A stretch of 64,000 bases of DNA from ATZT02 sp046048135 (GTDB lineage: Bacteria > Actinomycetota > Actinomycetes > S36-B12 > UBA5976). The notes beneath the pieces are model-generated. The model did no database searches and had not been told where the DNA came from. It worked only from the letters and a program-made list of their open reading frames with translations. This document shows positions 1-6,848 of this stretch, piece after piece. A program made the translations under genes and the position numbers. The stretch covers positions 62,001 to 126,000 of the forward strand of contig JBJOGR010000050.1 of NCBI GenBank assembly GCA_046048135.1, in the 5' to 3' direction. Position 1 is the stretch's first letter. Each line of letters begins with the position of its first letter.

Positions 1-885
1 GTCAACTGCTTTTGGTCTTTGTCGCATTGTCACATGTAATCGATCATCTACAGATTTAATTTCAGCACCTGTATCTCGTAATTTTTCTAAAACTAATTCC
101 ATATCTGTTGGTCTTACTCCATGAATTGTTATGTCACCTTGCGTTATTACTGCTGCGATCGCCCAAGTTCCTGCCACAATTCGATCAGGAACAACATCGT
201 GAGTTGTTGGATTTAATTTCTCAACTCCAGTTATTTCTAAAACACTTGAACCAATTCCATCAATTTTTGCACCCATTTTTACCAACATCTGACATAAATC
301 AACAATTTCAGGTTCGCGAGCAACATTTTCAATCGTGGAAGTTCCTTTAGCTAACGTGGCAGCCATTACTACGTTTTCAGTTGCACCAACACTTGGAAAA
401 TCAAGAGCAATATTTGTGCCAGATAAGCCATTTTCTGCACGCACAATTAAATAGCCATGTTCACTATGTACATCGCATCCTAATTTTTCTAAACCTTGCA
501 AATGAATATCTAAACCACGAGAACCAATGGCATCTCCTCCAGGAAGAGCAATATCTGCTTCAAAACATCTTGCAACTAAAGGACCAAGTACTGAAATTGA
601 AGCACGCATTTTTCTTACTAAGTCATAATCTGCTTTATGGCCAATTTTTTCCGGAACTTCAATAACTATTTTTGAATTTTTTGAATCATGTGAAACTTGG
701 CAGCCTAATCTTCTTAAAAGTTCAGCCATAATTTCAACATCTAAAATATTTGGGACATTTGTTAAAGTTGTGGTTCCCTGTGCCATAAGGGATGCAGCCA
801 TTAGTTTTAAAACACTATTTTTTGCACCAGGAACATAGACATCGCCTTTTAAAGGTCCTGATTTTTCAACTTTGAATGCTTCCAT
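1..885 (-). CDS. murA: UDP-N-acetylglucosamine 1-carboxyvinyltransferase MurA (N-terminal part, cut by window edge)
   Basis: First committed step of peptidoglycan synthesis: transfers enolpyruvate from PEP to UDP-GlcNAc in the cytoplasm. The 295 codons visible start at ATG 885-883 and run off the left edge. Seen: the N-terminal GAKNSVLKL signature, the MRASISVLGPLVAR segment and the active-site loop LPGGDAIGSRGLDIH. At the position where E. coli MurA has catalytic Cys115, this protein has Asp118 (codon on the minus strand at 532-534). This Cys-to-Asp exchange is the natural variant of Mycobacterium and some other bacteria, and is known to give intrinsic fosfomycin resistance. The gene is divergent from the adenosyltransferase gene with a 59-bp gap. 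Identity is very secure. Confidence 0.97.
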   Translation of the reverse strand, partial: MEAFKVEKSGPLKGDVYVPGAKNSVLKLMAASLMAQGTTTLTNVPNILDVEIMAELLRRLGCQVSHDSKNSKIVIEVPEKIGHKADYDLVRKMRASISVLGPLVARCFEADIALPGGDAIGSRGLDIHLQGLEKLGCDVHSEHGYLIVRAENGLSGTNIALDFPSVGATENVVMAATLAKGTSTIENVAREPEIVDLCQMLVKMGAKIDGIGSSVLEITGVEKLNPTTHDVVPDRIVAGTWAIAAVITQGDITIHGVRPTDMELVLEKLRDTGAEIKSVDDRLHVTMRQRPKAVD

Positions 886-932
886 GACTCACCAGAGTAC
901 CCAACCAAAGTGTGCAAACTGCATTTCAGACA

Positions 933-938
933 TAGGCT
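933..938 (+). promoter_or_regulatory. -10 element of a probably leaderless promoter (adenosyltransferase gene)
   Basis: TAGGCT (TANNNT class) ends 6 nt before the ATG at 945, and no purine-rich Shine-Dalgarno sequence lies between. A transcript would start at or next to the A of ATG. The same TAGGCT-6-ATG arrangement precedes serA. Confidence 0.5.
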
Positions 939-944
939 CTACTC

Positions 945-1517
945 ATGGTTAATTTAACTCGCATCTATACCCGCACCGGTGATGATGGAACTACGGCTTT
1001 GGGAGATATGTCTAGAGCCTTAAAAACAGATTTAAGACTTGAAGCTTTTGCAGATGTAGATGAAGCAAATTCTGCAATTGGAGTGGCAATTGCCATGGGA
1101 GATTTAGATCAAGATGTTAAAGATTTATTGACCAGAGTTCAAAATGATTTATTTGATGTTGGAGCAGATTTAGCTACTCCGGTTGGAAAGAAAAACGATG
1201 TTCCCCAATTAAGAGTTTTGCCAAATTATGTTGATGCATTAGAAAAAGCAATTGATCATTACAACTCATTTTTGCAACCACTAAATTCATTTATTCTTCC
1301 CGGAGGAACTCCAGGTGCGGCACTACTTCATGTTGCTAGAACTATTGTGAGACGTGCTGAAAGATCAACTTGGACAGCTTTGACTGCTCACAAAATTGTT
1401 ATGACAGAAACTCCAGCAAGATATTTAAATCGATTATCTGATTTATTGTTTGTGTTGGCTCGTTATGCCAATAGGAACCAAGGTGATGTCTTATGGGTTC
1501 CTGGTGCAAATAGATAA
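945..1517 (+). CDS. Cob(I)alamin adenosyltransferase, PduO type
   Basis: Transfers the 5'-deoxyadenosyl group of ATP to cob(I)alamin, giving adenosylcobalamin. The 190-residue protein shows the PduO-family N-terminal ATP-binding signature TRTGDDGTTALGD (residues 9-21), RRAER near residue 143, and the C-terminal NRLSDLLFVLARYAN helix. It therefore belongs to the PduO/MMAB family and not the unrelated CobA/BtuR family. It is divergent from murA, a neighbourhood common in Actinobacteria. The ATG is preceded at 6 nt by a TAGGCT -10 element, which suggests leaderless translation. No other cobalamin gene is in the window, so salvage or use of imported corrinoid is as likely as de novo synthesis. 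Confidence 0.93.
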   Translation: MVNLTRIYTRTGDDGTTALGDMSRALKTDLRLEAFADVDEANSAIGVAIAMGDLDQDVKDLLTRVQNDLFDVGADLATPVGKKNDVPQLRVLPNYVDALEKAIDHYNSFLQPLNSFILPGGTPGAALLHVARTIVRRAERSTWTALTAHKIVMTETPARYLNRLSDLLFVLARYANRNQGDVLWVPGANR

Positions 1518-1518
1518 C

Positions 1519-1848
1519 TTAAACTAACTTTTTTAAAACTTCCTTAGCAATTTTTTCATCTTTTGGCCAAACCATTATTTGAGGACCCTCTAACGTAAAG
1601 GCAAGTGTGGCTTTGATGTTGTTTGCTAATAATTTTTGTCTTAATTTTTCTCCATCAGCGTAATTTTCTGGATTTATTATTGGCACTAACATTCCATAAT
1701 CATCTTTAAAGCTAGCTTTGGTTGGTCTTTCAATTAGCGAGGATTTCTTAGGGCTATAAGCCCATTTCAAAATTGCTACAAATATTAAAATACCTATTCC
1801 CACTAATAGTGGAACAAGTAAATATGTAGTGCTGCCCCAAGTCATCAT
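1519..1848 (-). CDS. Conserved membrane protein, one transmembrane helix
   Basis: I do not recognise a named family. The 109-residue protein has one hydrophobic helix at about residues 8-28 (LLVPLLVGIGILIFVAILKW), then a short basic linker and a soluble C-terminal part of about 65 residues. That part ends in a small alpha/beta-looking unit (LRQKLLANNIKATLAFTLEGPQ, then a lysine-rich helix) reminiscent of small degenerate-repeat or DUF2007-like domains; this likeness is only an impression. It probably has its N-terminus outside and its basic domain in the cytoplasm. It converges on the adenosyltransferase gene with a 1-bp gap and is divergent from nucS. ATG at codon 2 is an equally good start. 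Confidence 0.7.
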   Translation of the reverse strand: MMTWGSTTYLLVPLLVGIGILIFVAILKWAYSPKKSSLIERPTKASFKDDYGMLVPIINPENYADGEKLRQKLLANNIKATLAFTLEGPQIMVWPKDEKIAKEVLKKLV

Positions 1849-1893
1849 GTATGCAATTGTTGCGCACTTTCAGCAATCCGGCATCATCAAGTT

Positions 1894-2565
1894 ATGAGAC
1901 TTCTCGTGGCCAAATGCACAGTTGATTATGTGGGAAGACTTACTGCCCATTTACCTGAAGCCACTAGACTAATTCTTTTTAAAGCAGATGGATCTGTTTC
2001 AATACATGCAGATGATCGTGCTTACAAACCTCTTAATTGGATGAGTCCACCTTGCATTACAAAGGAGACAAATCAAGACGAAAAGAAAATAATAACGGTT
2101 GAAAATAAAGCTGGAGAAAAATTAGTAATTACAGTTTCAGAAGTAATTCATAATTCAATTCATGAATTAGGAGTTGATCCTGGTTTAGTTAAAGATGGAG
2201 TTGAAGCTCATTTGCAGGAATTGTTAGCAATTCATCTCGATACGTTTGGTAAAAATTGGCATTTAGTAAGACGTGAATATCCAACGGCAATAGGTCCAGT
2301 TGATTTATTGTGCAAAGACGAAAATGGAAAAAATGTAGCCGTAGAAATAAAAAGACGTGGGGAAATTGATGGGGTTGAGCAATTAACAAGATATTTAGAA
2401 TTACTTAACAGAGATCCATTACTTGCTCCCGTTAGTGGTGTTTTTGCAGCTCAAGAAATAAAACCACAAGCAAAAACTTTGGCCGAAGATAGAGGCATTC
2501 GCTGTGTAGTAGTTGATTATGAAGCTTTACGTGGTTTCGATCGTAAAGAAGAAAGATTGTTTTAG
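1894..2565 (+). CDS. nucS: Mismatch-specific endonuclease EndoMS/NucS
   Basis: Cuts both strands at mismatched DNA and is the core of the non-canonical mismatch repair of Actinobacteria and some archaea, which lack MutS/MutL. The 223-residue length matches mycobacterial NucS. Seen: N-terminal MRLLVAKCTVDYVGRL, the minimal linker region, and the RecB-like nuclease core GPVDLLCKDENGKNVAVEIKRRG with probable catalytic Asp137, Glu151 and Lys153. QLTRYLELL follows. The C-terminus EERLF resembles the hydrophobic tail through which actinobacterial EndoMS binds the beta clamp. It heads a probable three-gene unit (9-bp gap to the zinc-ribbon gene, then direct abutment to the hydrolase gene). Confidence 0.94.
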   Translation: MRLLVAKCTVDYVGRLTAHLPEATRLILFKADGSVSIHADDRAYKPLNWMSPPCITKETNQDEKKIITVENKAGEKLVITVSEVIHNSIHELGVDPGLVKDGVEAHLQELLAIHLDTFGKNWHLVRREYPTAIGPVDLLCKDENGKNVAVEIKRRGEIDGVEQLTRYLELLNRDPLLAPVSGVFAAQEIKPQAKTLAEDRGIRCVVVDYEALRGFDRKEERLF

Positions 2566-2574
2566 GATAGAAAA

Positions 2575-2865
2575 ATGCCCAGAAGAAATAAAGATAAAAA
2601 AACAAAAAAAGAAGATAGAGGTTTTGACCTTAATCGATTAATGGGCATCGAAAAAACAGAGAGTTGGAATGATGGCGATTGGATTGTTAGAAGAGTCACT
2701 GGATCTGCCGCAACAAAACCTTATCGATGTCCAGGCTGTGATCAAGAAATTAGAACAGCCACTCCTCATACAGTTGCATACTTAATTGGTCAGTTAGAAG
2801 ATAGAAGACATTGGCATACCCCATGCTGGAACACAAATAGAAAAAAATTCAAAAGAGAAGACTAA
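2575..2865 (+). CDS. Small zinc-ribbon-like actinobacterial protein
   Basis: A 96-residue basic protein of unknown function. A Lys/Arg-rich N-terminus (residues 1-16) is followed by a compact domain with CPGCDQEI (Cys53, Cys56) and a distal HWHTPCW motif that could supply His and Cys ligands, so a structural zinc is likely. Proteins of this shape sit directly after nucS in many actinobacteria. It lies between nucS and the alpha/beta-hydrolase gene and its stop abuts the next ATG, so it is surely co-expressed. Nucleic-acid binding is plausible from the charge but is not shown. Confidence 0.72.
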   Translation: MPRRNKDKKTKKEDRGFDLNRLMGIEKTESWNDGDWIVRRVTGSAATKPYRCPGCDQEIRTATPHTVAYLIGQLEDRRHWHTPCWNTNRKKFKRED

Positions 2866-3603
2866 ATGACAGAAATAGTTTCTAATTCAGTATTGCCTGC
2901 AAAGCGAGAATTAATTAATTTAGAAACAAGTGATGGGCAAACCTTAGTAGGCGAGATTGCATCTCCGTTAAATAAAGAAGCAATTGCAACAATAATTACA
3001 GTTCATCCATTACCAACTCATGGCGGAAATACAGATAGTCATTTATTGAGAAAAATGTCATGGAGATTTCCAGCACTAGCTGGAATTAATGTGTTGAGAT
3101 TTAATACCCGAGGAACTTGCTCAAAACTAGGCAGAAGTACAGGAAACTTTGATTCGTCAAATGATGAAGGAAAAGATCTATTAGCTACCATTGATTATGT
3201 TAAGAAAAATAATTTAGCTAAACCATATGTTGTTGGTTGGTCTTTTGGAACAGATGTAACTCTTCGTCACGCATATGACCAAGATTTAAGCGGAGTTGTT
3301 TTAATTTCTCCACCACTTCGATTCACAACTCAAGAAGAATTAGCAAGATGGAAAAATGTTAGTTTTCCTGTTATTGCTTTAGTTCCTGAATTAGATGACT
3401 ATTTAAAGCCCAAAGAAGCAAAAGAAAAATTTTCCATTTGTCCAAATATTCAAGTAATTGCAGAACCTGGGGCAAAACATTTATGGGTTGGCGAAAATAG
3501 TGTTCAAGTTGTTTTAAATCACATTGTTAAGTTAATTGCTCCAGAGAAAGTTCCGCTTCCTACCTCTTGGGATGGTCCGGTGGAAAAGTGGAACGATATT
3601 TAA
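2866..3603 (+). CDS. Alpha/beta-hydrolase fold protein
   Basis: A 245-residue cytoplasmic hydrolase with unknown substrate. Seen: the oxyanion-region HPLPTHGGNTDSH (residues 47-59), FNTRGTCSKLG typical of the dienelactone-hydrolase/YfhR-like branch, the nucleophile elbow GWSFG with Ser126, an acid at Asp177 or Asp178 (VPELDDYLKP), and a catalytic His205 in GAKHLW. All triad positions are present, so it is probably active. The start ATG directly follows the stop of the preceding small gene. The link to nucS is positional only; I see no functional tie to DNA repair. Confidence 0.8.
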   Translation: MTEIVSNSVLPAKRELINLETSDGQTLVGEIASPLNKEAIATIITVHPLPTHGGNTDSHLLRKMSWRFPALAGINVLRFNTRGTCSKLGRSTGNFDSSNDEGKDLLATIDYVKKNNLAKPYVVGWSFGTDVTLRHAYDQDLSGVVLISPPLRFTTQEELARWKNVSFPVIALVPELDDYLKPKEAKEKFSICPNIQVIAEPGAKHLWVGENSVQVVLNHIVKLIAPEKVPLPTSWDGPVEKWNDI

Positions 3604-3648
3604 CTATCGTTAGAATTGATAAAAAAAAGTTTGAAGGTGAAATAAATT

Positions 3649-4575
3649 TTGGCTGGTTCTATTCCGATGCGTGGCGCAATTGATTTAGGCGCTCTTGCTC
3701 AAGCTCGACAAGCACAAAGTGCAGCAAACTCTGCTTTAGCCAATGCTCCAAGTGGCGTCGTAATAGATGTAAACGAAAATGATTTTCAGCAAAAAGTAAT
3801 TGATGCCTCTAATCAAGTACCAGTAGTAGTTGACTTATGGGCTGAATGGTGTGGACCATGTAAACAACTTTCTCCAGTTCTAGAAAAAATTGCAGCTGAA
3901 TTTAACGGAAAATTTATTTTAGCCAAAGTGGATATAGATAAGAATCAAAATATTGCTGCTGCATTTCAAGTTCAATCGATTCCAGCAGTTTTTGCAATTA
4001 TTGCAGGATCTGCTGCACCTTTGTTTCAAGGTGCAATGCCTGAGTCTCAAGTAAGACAAGTTTTAACTGAAGTAATAAGAATTGCCAATGAACAAGGGGT
4101 TAAAGGAACGGTTAATCAAGATCAACAAGAGACAGAACAAGAAAGTAAATCTGAAGAACCTAAAGCTGATCCAAAACTTGAAGCTGCATTTAATGCAATT
4201 GAGAAAGGGGATTTTGTAGAAGCTAAGAAAATTTATCAAGAAATGTTAAATCAAAATCCAAAAGATGAAACTGCCATTGCTGGTCTTGCTCAAGTTGGAT
4301 TACTAGAAAGATCTACTACTTTAAATGAAAACGAAATTAGAAAAAATGCAAGCGATAAGAAAAATATTGATGCACAATTAGAACTTGCTGATTTGGAACT
4401 TATGAAAGGAAATCCAGAAGCAGGATTTAGTGTTTTGATCAATGCTATCAGAATTACCTCAGGCCAAGACCGAGAAAAGTTGAGAGAAAGACTTTTAGAA
4501 TTATTTGTAGTGGTTGGAGATAGTGATCCTCACGTATTAAAGGCTCGAAGAGACCTAGCAAGCGCATTGTTCTAA
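3649..4575 (+). CDS. Thioredoxin-domain co-chaperone, YbbN/CnoX-like
   Basis: A 308-residue protein with a thioredoxin domain at about residues 38-142 carrying an intact WCGPC site (Cys68, Cys71). A charged Gln/Glu linker follows (about 150-170), then a TPR-like helical C-terminal half (FNAIEKGDFVEAKKIYQEML, then LAQVGLLERS). This order is that of YbbN/CnoX-type proteins, which help protect chaperone clients under oxidative stress. E. coli YbbN has lost the CXXC, whereas this one keeps it and may be redox-active. The start is TTG at 3649 with GAAGGTGA about 9 nt upstream. It stands alone between the hydrolase and cysteine desulfurase genes. Confidence 0.85.
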   Translation: MAGSIPMRGAIDLGALAQARQAQSAANSALANAPSGVVIDVNENDFQQKVIDASNQVPVVVDLWAEWCGPCKQLSPVLEKIAAEFNGKFILAKVDIDKNQNIAAAFQVQSIPAVFAIIAGSAAPLFQGAMPESQVRQVLTEVIRIANEQGVKGTVNQDQQETEQESKSEEPKADPKLEAAFNAIEKGDFVEAKKIYQEMLNQNPKDETAIAGLAQVGLLERSTTLNENEIRKNASDKKNIDAQLELADLELMKGNPEAGFSVLINAIRITSGQDREKLRERLLELFVVVGDSDPHVLKARRDLASALF

Positions 4576-4581
4576 ATCGTC

Positions 4582-4587
4582 TAAACT
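4582..4587 (+). promoter_or_regulatory. -10 element, probable leaderless promoter of the desulfurase-mnmA unit
   Basis: TAAACT ends 7 nt before the ATG at 4595. A GAGG stretch lies inside the 7-nt gap, so a short-leader transcript using it cannot be excluded. Confidence 0.4.
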
Positions 4588-4594
4588 TGAGGTT

Positions 4595-5770
4595 ATGACT
4601 TATTTAGATCACGCTGCTACTACTTCAATGTTGCCTGAGGCAGTTGCTGCGATGACTGCTGAATTAGCAAAACCTGGTAACCCATCTTCACTTCATTCTT
4701 CAGGTCGAAGAGCTAGGAAAGTTGTCGAAGAATCAAGAGAAGTTATTGCAGCAGCATTAGGTGCAAGACCTGTTGAAGTTATTTTTACTTCCGGGGGCAC
4801 AGAATCTAATAACTTAGCAATCAAAGGTTTATTTTGGTCAAGATTAAAAAAAGATCCGAAAAGAAATAGAATTTTAATATCTGCAATAGAACATCATGCA
4901 GTTTTAGATCCAGTTTTGTGGCTTAAAGAACATGACAATGCAATCGTTGAATTACTTCCAGTTGATGAATTTGCCAGAGTAAGTCCTGAAACATTAAGAA
5001 ATGCAATTGAAAAAAATCCTGATGATGTTTCATTTATAAGTGTTATGTGGGCAAATAATGAGGTTGGCACAATTCAGCCAATAAAAGAATTAGCTAATGT
5101 TGCAAAAGAATTTAACATTCCAATGCATTCTGATGCAGTTCAAGCAGTTGGATGTTTAGAAGTTCATTTTCAAGATTCAGGACTTGATGCCTTAACTGTA
5201 AGTGGTCATAAAATTGGTGGACCACAAGGAATTGGTGCTTTAGTAATCAAAAGAGATATTGAATTAACTCCAGTCTTGCACGGTGGAGGACAAGAAAGAG
5301 AAGTTAGATCAGGAACTTTAGCTGCACCGCAAATTGCTGGATTTGCAGCTGCGATAAAAGTTGCAGTAAGTCAAAGATTTAATCGAGCAAACAGATTAAG
5401 TGCTTTAAGAAAAGACTTGATAAATAAAGTTATGCAAACAGTTCCTGATGTAGTGCTAAATGGTGATCCAGAAAATCGTTTACCTGGAAATGTTCACTTT
5501 ACTTTTAAAGGTTGCGAAGGTGATGCAATATTGATGTTGTTGGATGCTCAAGGAGTTGAATGTTCAACAGGTTCTGCTTGTTCTGCAGGAATTCCTCAGC
5601 CATCACACGTTTTACTTGCAATGGGCAGAGATGAACAAACTGCAAGAGGATCAATTAGATTTTCTTTTGGTACAACATCAACTCCAGATGATGTAACAGA
5701 TGTTATAAATGTTTTACCAGCTGTGGTGGAAAGAGCAAGAAGAGCTGGTAAACCAGCTGTGAAGTCATGA
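4595..5770 (+). CDS. Cysteine desulfurase (NifS/IscS class V aminotransferase family)
   Basis: PLP enzyme that removes sulfur from cysteine as enzyme persulfide. In this position it probably feeds MnmA and Fe-S assembly. 391 residues; seen: N-terminal YLDHAATT, TSGGTESNN (residues 65-73) for PLP phosphate, SDAVQAVG, the PLP lysine Lys206 in SGHKIGGPQG, and the catalytic loop STGSACSAG with Cys329. The gene overlaps mnmA by the ATGA tetranucleotide, an actinobacterial arrangement that couples the sulfur donor to the tRNA thiolase. IscS or SufS-like use cannot be told from sequence alone. Confidence 0.94.
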   Translation: MTYLDHAATTSMLPEAVAAMTAELAKPGNPSSLHSSGRRARKVVEESREVIAAALGARPVEVIFTSGGTESNNLAIKGLFWSRLKKDPKRNRILISAIEHHAVLDPVLWLKEHDNAIVELLPVDEFARVSPETLRNAIEKNPDDVSFISVMWANNEVGTIQPIKELANVAKEFNIPMHSDAVQAVGCLEVHFQDSGLDALTVSGHKIGGPQGIGALVIKRDIELTPVLHGGGQEREVRSGTLAAPQIAGFAAAIKVAVSQRFNRANRLSALRKDLINKVMQTVPDVVLNGDPENRLPGNVHFTFKGCEGDAILMLLDAQGVECSTGSACSAGIPQPSHVLLAMGRDEQTARGSIRFSFGTTSTPDDVTDVINVLPAVVERARRAGKPAVKS

Positions 5771-6846
5771 CTAAAAAAGTAGTAGCTGCCATGAGTGGTG
5801 GCGTTGATTCATCTGTTGCAGCAGCAAGATTAGTTGATCAGGGATATGACGTTGTTGGAATTCATTTAGCTTTAGCAAAAGTAAAAGGACATGCAGGTGG
5901 TAAAGGTTGTTGCACACTCGATGATGCGCGTGATGCCAGAAGAGTTGCAGATCGTTTAGGAATTCCATTTTATGTTTGGGATGTATCAGATGAATTTCAA
6001 AAAGAAGTAATTGAAAACTTTGTAAGTGAATATGCACAAGGTAGAACTCCAAATCCATGTGTGAGATGTAACGAAAAAATTAAATTTGCTGCAGTTTTGG
6101 AAAGATCTCTCGCACTTGGTTTTGATGCTGTAGCTACAGGACATTACGCACGAATTATTGAAACTGCTGATGGCCCAACTTTATATAGTGCAAAAGATCC
6201 CAATAAAGATCAATCATATGTATTAAGTGTGTTAACTCAAGAACAATTAAGTCACACAATTTTGCCATTAGGAGATTCTCTAAAGCCAGAAATAAGAGAA
6301 GAAGCAGATAAAAGAGGATTAATTACTGCAAGTAAACCTGATTCGCATGATATTTGTTTTATTCCTGATGGTGACACTGCAGGATTTTTGCATAGAAAAC
6401 TTGGTGAAGAAAAAGGCAAAATTATTGATGCAGAAACTAATGAAGTTTTAGGCGAACATGATGGAGTTTTTGAATTTACTATTGGTCAAAGAAGAGGTTT
6501 AAATTTAACAAAACCTAGACCTGATAGAGCAGCACGTTATGTAGTAGAAACTGATGTTAAAAATAAAACAGTCATGGTTGGATTGCCTACACTTTTAAAA
6601 GTTGATGTTGTTACTGCCACCAATGTGATTTGGTGTGGACCAATACCAGAAAGTCCATTCGAATGTTTAGCGCAAGTCAGAGCTCATGGGGAAAGATTAA
6701 AGGCAAAAGCCTTTCATAAAGATGGTAATTTAACCGTTGAATTTATTGATACTTTGCAAGGACTTGCACCAGGTCAAACAATTGCTTTATATGAAAATGA
6801 TCGTGTAATTGGTAGTGGCACAGTTTTAACAACTGCCAGAAACTAA
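5767..6846 (+). CDS. mnmA: tRNA-specific 2-thiouridylase MnmA
   Basis: Puts sulfur on C2 of the wobble uridine U34 of tRNA-Glu, -Gln and -Lys, using ATP and persulfide from the upstream desulfurase. 359 residues. Seen: PP-loop SGGVDSSVAA (residues 10-19), TPNPCVRCNEKIKF with the nucleophilic Cys, DHYAR-type substrate segment GHYARI, SHDICFIPDGD with the second catalytic Cys, and the C-terminal beta-barrel starting near residue 215 (FTIGQRRGL). It starts inside the desulfurase stop codon (ATGA) and ends 2 bp before ligA. Confidence 0.96.
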   Translation: MTKKVVAAMSGGVDSSVAAARLVDQGYDVVGIHLALAKVKGHAGGKGCCTLDDARDARRVADRLGIPFYVWDVSDEFQKEVIENFVSEYAQGRTPNPCVRCNEKIKFAAVLERSLALGFDAVATGHYARIIETADGPTLYSAKDPNKDQSYVLSVLTQEQLSHTILPLGDSLKPEIREEADKRGLITASKPDSHDICFIPDGDTAGFLHRKLGEEKGKIIDAETNEVLGEHDGVFEFTIGQRRGLNLTKPRPDRAARYVVETDVKNKTVMVGLPTLLKVDVVTATNVIWCGPIPESPFECLAQVRAHGERLKAKAFHKDGNLTVEFIDTLQGLAPGQTIALYENDRVIGSGTVLTTARN

Positions 6847-6848
6847 TA

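Noticed and set aside
108..665. Two plus-strand open frames (80 and 94 codons) opposite murA
   Set aside because: They are antisense to the conserved murA frame, are Leu/His/Gln-rich as expected from the opposite strand of AT-rich coding DNA, and match no family.
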